From: a bacterium
GTDB taxonomy: Bacteria; Patescibacteriota; Minisyncoccia; JAHIHE01; DAOWLE01
NCBI GenBank assembly: GCA_030643545.1
Contig: DAOWLE010000032.1
Span: forward strand, 1 to 40,006
Direction of reading: 5' to 3'
Length of the DNA stretch: 40,006 nt
The translations under genes and the position numbers were made by a program. Under the pieces are notes generated by a model. That model was not told the DNA's origin, did no database searches, and saw only the letters and a list, made by a program, of their open reading frames with translations. Below, piece by piece: positions 36,341 to 40,006 of the stretch. How positions within the stretch are numbered: position 1 is the stretch's first letter; the number at the start of each line of letters is the position of its first letter.

Positions 36341-36472
36341 GGCGTAATTTGTTTGGTAAATTCAAAATTTCTCCCCCTTTTTAAAGGGGGATTAAGGGGG
36401 ATTTATTTAATCCCTAAAATCTATTATTCGGTTTAGCAAATAGTTTACGCCATTTTAAGAGTAAGGAGGTGG
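36341..36472 (+). promoter_or_regulatory. possible third variant of the hairpin leader, with a CCCCCTTT repeat in its loop, ending in AAGGAGGTGG
   Basis: GGCGTAATTTGTTTGGTAAA ... TTTAGCAAATAGTTTACGCC. Confidence 0.45.
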
Positions 36473-36503
36473 ATAAAAAAAATAGGAGAAGTGATGTAGA
36501 AAA

Positions 36504-37265
36504 ATGAAAAGAATTTTAGAAGAATTAAGGGAAAAAGAAAAAGAAGCGAAAGAAGAAACAAAACAAGGGCGATTTAAAAAAGCTGCTGATATCTATATTG
36601 AAGCCATTAAAAAAAGTTTTGAATTCGTTGGACCCAATGATTGTTTCTGGTCGTATGCTCCTACTTCTTTTGATTCAGACCAAAGAAAAATTCATCCGAG
36701 AGTAGAAGGATTCAAGACAAAAGAACGGAAAGAAGAAATGAAAGACGGTTGGGATCTGAGAAAAAATATGCTCATGGGTTTAAACATAGCAATCGGACAT
36801 CTTAAAGAAGAAGAAAAAGAAAAGTATATTAATTTTCTTCACAAATTGCTAAAGATTCCAATGGATGAAAATACTGTTGAGTGGATTCTGCATGGACTAA
36901 AAAAATTCTGGAACCAAGAAACAGTAAAATTAATCCCGCGAGTTAAATTTTTTGATCCTATGCTTAGTACTATCATTGCTGACAGTTTACCCAGTATTCC
37001 ATTATCGCAAGTAATACAACGATTAGAGGAAAAAGAAATTGCAGAAATATACATTCCATATGGTGATAATGAACAGCGATTGTGGATGTTAATTTCTGAA
37101 ATATTCCAGTCAACACAAGATTCAAACATAAAAGAATATTTAACTTCAGTGGGTGAAAACGAAGAACCAGAATGGAAAAAAACGGCAGCGCGAGGAATAC
37201 TTGAAGGAAAAAAGCTAAGAACATCTTCAGTCCCCTATGGAAGTGTTTTGCAAATAGAAAAATAA
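36504..37265 (+). CDS. hypothetical protein
   Basis: 253 aa ORF with leader and a terminator at 37269. Confidence 0.75.
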   Translation: MKRILEELREKEKEAKEETKQGRFKKAADIYIEAIKKSFEFVGPNDCFWSYAPTSFDSDQRKIHPRVEGFKTKERKEEMKDGWDLRKNMLMGLNIAIGHLKEEEKEKYINFLHKLLKIPMDENTVEWILHGLKKFWNQETVKLIPRVKFFDPMLSTIIADSLPSIPLSQVIQRLEEKEIAEIYIPYGDNEQRLWMLISEIFQSTQDSNIKEYLTSVGENEEPEWKKTAARGILEGKKLRTSSVPYGSVLQIEK

Positions 37266-37268
37266 AAT

Positions 37269-37308
37269 ACCGAGGTTTACAATTTTCAAAATCTCGGTTC
37301 TTTTTTTT
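37269..37308 (+). terminator. intrinsic terminator ACCGAG...CTCGGT-TCTTTTTTTT
   Basis: Hairpin plus T-tract. Confidence 0.85.
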
Positions 37309-37582
37309 GGAAAATAAATCTCACATTCTCATAACACTATGATAATACCTATTATCATAGTGAAAAGAAAAGACAGTACTTGCATAAATTGCTAAAATTT
37401 TTATTTGCTTTCAAGACTTTAAAAAGGTAGAATATGTAGAGATATAAAATTTTGAATTCTGAATTTTGAATCAAATTCCAATTTTGAATTTTGAAACTTT
37501 TATATTGTTTTAATTCGTTTAAAAATTAAGCCATTAAAAATTGATTAAAAATTAGAAATTAAAAATTAGAAATTAATAAGTT

Positions 37583-38815
37583 ATGTTCGTTTTTCCTAAA
37601 ATTGAAAAAATAACTTTAGATGTGAGTATATCCCACTTTCTTTTAATGTTCGGATACAAACTTTTTTCTTTGTACTTTCCTTTATTTTTAATCGCCCGCG
37701 GATTGTCTCTGCCTCAAGGCGGTTATACTTATCTTTTAATTTATCTGCCGATTGCGATTTTCGCGCCGGTAGTCGGTTTTTTAAGCGGCAAAATAAATCC
37801 GGCGATTTTAGCCGCCTTCGGAACTTTCGGCTATGGATTTTATTGTCTGGAAATGATTTTAATAAATCCGGCACAAAATCCGATTTTATTTTTTCAGGCG
37901 CAAATTTTTTTGGGAATTTCCGCGGCTCTGTTTTTTGTAAGCGCCAGAAAAATTTTAATTTCGTCAAAATTGGAAAATCACAATCGAGCGTTCGCCTGGT
38001 TTTATTCATCTCCTTATTACGCCAGCGCAATCGCTCCGGCAGTCGGCGCTTTAGTAATTTGGCAATTTGATTTTTACGGCGTTTTTATTTTAGGTTTAAT
38101 TCTGCAATTTTTAAACGCGGTTTTTTGCTTGAGTAGGTTAGGAGCGCAAAAAATCCCCCTAACCCCCTTTAAAAATGGGGAAGAAAAAGCGGGAATCCAC
38201 TTCTTAAATATTTTCAAAAATTACCAAAAAGCATTCAAGAAATTAAAAGAAAGAAATATTTTTATTTTGCTTTCTGTTTCTTTTTCTGTTTTGATTTTAG
38301 CCGGATTTTACCGCGCGTTTTTTGTTTTATTTTTAAAAGATCTAAATTGGTCTCAAAATTTCATTCTGCTTTTTATTTCTTTGCTTTCCCTAATTTTTAT
38401 TCCAATTTCATTTTTTATTATAAAAAGAATCGGAAAAACAGGAAGTGGAAAAAATATTTTTCAGGGAGTGATAATTACCGGAATTTTTTCAATCGCTCTG
38501 GGCGGATTGAGCACTTTGGCAAGTTTTTCTACAATTTTTATGGCAAAATTCGGACAATCAATCGGCGGAATAATTGCCGGTTCTGGAAGAAGCGGATTTT
38601 TATCAAAAAAATTAAAAAAATGTCCGGAACAAGCCAGCGCCATAGACACAATTTTCTCGCCGCTGGGAATCGCCATCGGCTCTTTGATTTCCGGCTTGAT
38701 TATCGGATTTTTGGGATTTAATAATTTATTCATCCTCGGCGGAATTTTTGTTATTATCACAGCGATTATTGGAAAGATTTTATGGCGGCGGAATAATACA
38801 GATACAAAAAATTGA
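37583..38815 (+). CDS. MFS-type transporter
   Basis: 410 aa, ~12 hydrophobic segments, MFS-like layout. Confidence 0.75.
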   Translation: MFVFPKIEKITLDVSISHFLLMFGYKLFSLYFPLFLIARGLSLPQGGYTYLLIYLPIAIFAPVVGFLSGKINPAILAAFGTFGYGFYCLEMILINPAQNPILFFQAQIFLGISAALFFVSARKILISSKLENHNRAFAWFYSSPYYASAIAPAVGALVIWQFDFYGVFILGLILQFLNAVFCLSRLGAQKIPLTPFKNGEEKAGIHFLNIFKNYQKAFKKLKERNIFILLSVSFSVLILAGFYRAFFVLFLKDLNWSQNFILLFISLLSLIFIPISFFIIKRIGKTGSGKNIFQGVIITGIFSIALGGLSTLASFSTIFMAKFGQSIGGIIAGSGRSGFLSKKLKKCPEQASAIDTIFSPLGIAIGSLISGLIIGFLGFNNLFILGGIFVIITAIIGKILWRRNNTDTKN

Positions 38816-38995
38816 CTTCTTTTATTTTTTTTGTTATATTTAAGTTAGAGTAAAAATGATGTTTTAATTTTTATATTTGTTTTTGTTATTTTAAAATTTG
38901 TTTAGAAATTAAGTCATTGTCCGCTTTCTGCGGATCCGCCGTAGGCGGAAAAATTTAATAAAAATTAAAAATTAAAAATTAAAAATTTTAAACAT

Positions 38996-39067
38996 AGCGG
39001 GGTAGAGCAGTGGCAGCTCGTGAGGCCCATAACCTCGAGGTCGCAGGTTCGAATCCTGCCCCCGCAA
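38996..39067 (+). tRNA. initiator tRNA-fMet (CAT)
   Basis: AGCGGGG...CCCCGCA with unpaired 1:72 (A/A), D-arm GAGC/GCTC, loop CCCATAA; closely parallels E. coli tRNA-fMet. Confidence 0.92.
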
Positions 39068-39078
39068 CAAATTTTTTT

Positions 39079-39150
39079 GCCGGCGTAGCTCAGGGGTAGA
39101 GCAAAGGATTCATAAGCCTTGGGTCGGCCGTTCGAATCGGCCCGCCGGTA
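39079..39150 (+). tRNA. tRNA with CAT anticodon (elongator Met or lysidine Ile2)
   Basis: GCCGGCG...CGCCGGT-A, loop TTCATAA. Confidence 0.92.
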
Positions 39151-39159
39151 CTTTGAAAA

Positions 39160-39298
39160 TTTAAATATCAAAATGCAAAAATCAAAATGACAAAGCAAAA
39201 TGTTAAAATGGAATAAATTTAAAAACCATTTTAACATTAGCTAATTTTCAATTCTACATTGTTATTTTGATATTTGATTTTTCAATTTTCAATTTGCT
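39160..39298. repeat. AT-rich hairpin-forming dispersed repeat (copy 2)
   Basis: Similar to 31743-31868; TGTTAAAATGG/CCATTTTAACA arms. Confidence 0.8.
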
Positions 39299-39300
39299 AT

Positions 39301-39375
39301 GGGCTGGTGGTGTAGCCCGGTTAACACGTCTCCCTGTCACGGAGAAGATCGAGGGTTCAAATCCCTTCCAGCCCG
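39301..39375 (+). tRNA. tRNA-Asp (GTC)
   Basis: GGGCTGG...CCAGCCC-G, anticodon arm TCTCC-CTGTCAC-GGAGA. Confidence 0.93.
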
Positions 39376-39583
39376 CATTGGATATGTGAGGTTAAGAGAG
39401 AAGATCGTGGATTCTCCGCCTTCGGCGGATCAGCCGTAGGCTGAAAATCCCATCGGCTGCGCCAATTTGGTGCGGGGTCACGGAGAAGATTGAGAGTTTT
39501 AATAAAGTTTATTTTTCTAATAAACGGGGGAGGGGCTCCGTTTTATTATTTATAAAAGTCGATTCAAAAATTATAAAAAAAAT

Positions 39584-39667
39584 GGCGCCCAGCCCTTTTT
39601 GAAAAAGAGCTGGACGCTGTAATTTGTTGCTAAATTAAAATTTAGACAAATTACGCGAAAGGAGGTG
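39584..39667 (+). promoter_or_regulatory. two-hairpin leader element ending in AGGAGGTG (copy 2)
   Basis: GCGCCCAGCCCTTTTTTGAAAAAGAGCTGGACGCTGTAATTTGTTGCTAAATTAAAATTTAGACAAATTACGCGAAAGGAGGTGA. Confidence 0.6.
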
Positions 39668-39674
39668 AGAATTT

Positions 39675-40006
39675 ATGGACACAAATAATTCTGGAATGAT
39701 TGAAGGGGAATCTGAACAAAAAGGGAAAATAAAGAACTGGTTTCAAACAAACTGGAGAATGGTTTTGGCAACAATTGTAATTATCTGTATCGGTATTGGA
39801 GCTTATGCCTATTATGAAAATTATTATCAGCCAAAAGAATCTGAAATTGAAGAAGAAGAATTAGTTTTAGAAGAAGAATTTGAAGAAGGAGAATTAGGAG
39901 AAAAAGAGTATGAAGAAGGAGAAATAGTTGAAGGAGATGTGGAAGATGAAGAGATCAAAGAGAATAATGAAGGAGAAGAAAATGCCGAAAGTATTTCTTT
40001 TGAAGA
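39675..40006 (+). CDS. single-TM protein with long Glu-rich segment, truncated by the window end
   Basis: MDTNNSGMIEGESEQKGKIKNWFQTNWRMVLATIVIICIGIGAYAYYENYYQPKESEIEEEELVLEEEFEEGELGEKEYEEGEIVEGD... Confidence 0.75.
   Translation, partial: MDTNNSGMIEGESEQKGKIKNWFQTNWRMVLATIVIICIGIGAYAYYENYYQPKESEIEEEELVLEEEFEEGELGEKEYEEGEIVEGDVEDEEIKENNEGEENAESISFE

Overview
AT-rich bacterial chromosomal window. Small compact genes, charged r-protein extensions and many short palindromic repeats suggest a Patescibacteria/CPR (Parcubacteria-like) genome; this taxonomic call is inference. Housekeeping content: a Pif1-like helicase (cut by the left edge), ftsEX, prfB with the classic +1 frameshift site, hup, metK, alkD, a dcw cluster (mraZ-rsmH-ftsL-like-ftsI), secE-[HEPN/MNT pair]-nusG-rplK-rplA, dnaB, recR, rplU, glycan genes (ligase plus two glycosyltransferases), an r-protein block (infA-rpmJ-rpsM-rpsK-[exported protein]-rpsD-rpoA-rplQ-rplM-rpsI), an FtsA/PilM-like ATPase, an MFS protein and five tRNAs. 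The coding content is mostly ordinary; the unusual content is intergenic. Main points: (1) ~100-bp terminal-inverted-repeat elements that abut TTGACA -35 boxes of downstream genes, two of them flanked by direct copies of the -35 sequence; (2) a ~90-nt leader with two hairpins ending in GCGARAGGAGGTGA, shared by two unrelated genes, with a possible third variant; (3) a promoter/SD/12-codon ORF/terminator unit before the Pif1-like gene; (4) a small membrane ORF whose continuation needs a +1 shift exactly at its UAA; (5) several palindromic repeat families, some inserted in frame in genes (alkD, nucleotidyltransferase, MFS); (6) an initiator tRNA with C33 instead of U33; (7) a HEPN/MNT pair between secE and nusG. 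No rRNA, CRISPR array, prophage or recognisable transposase was seen.
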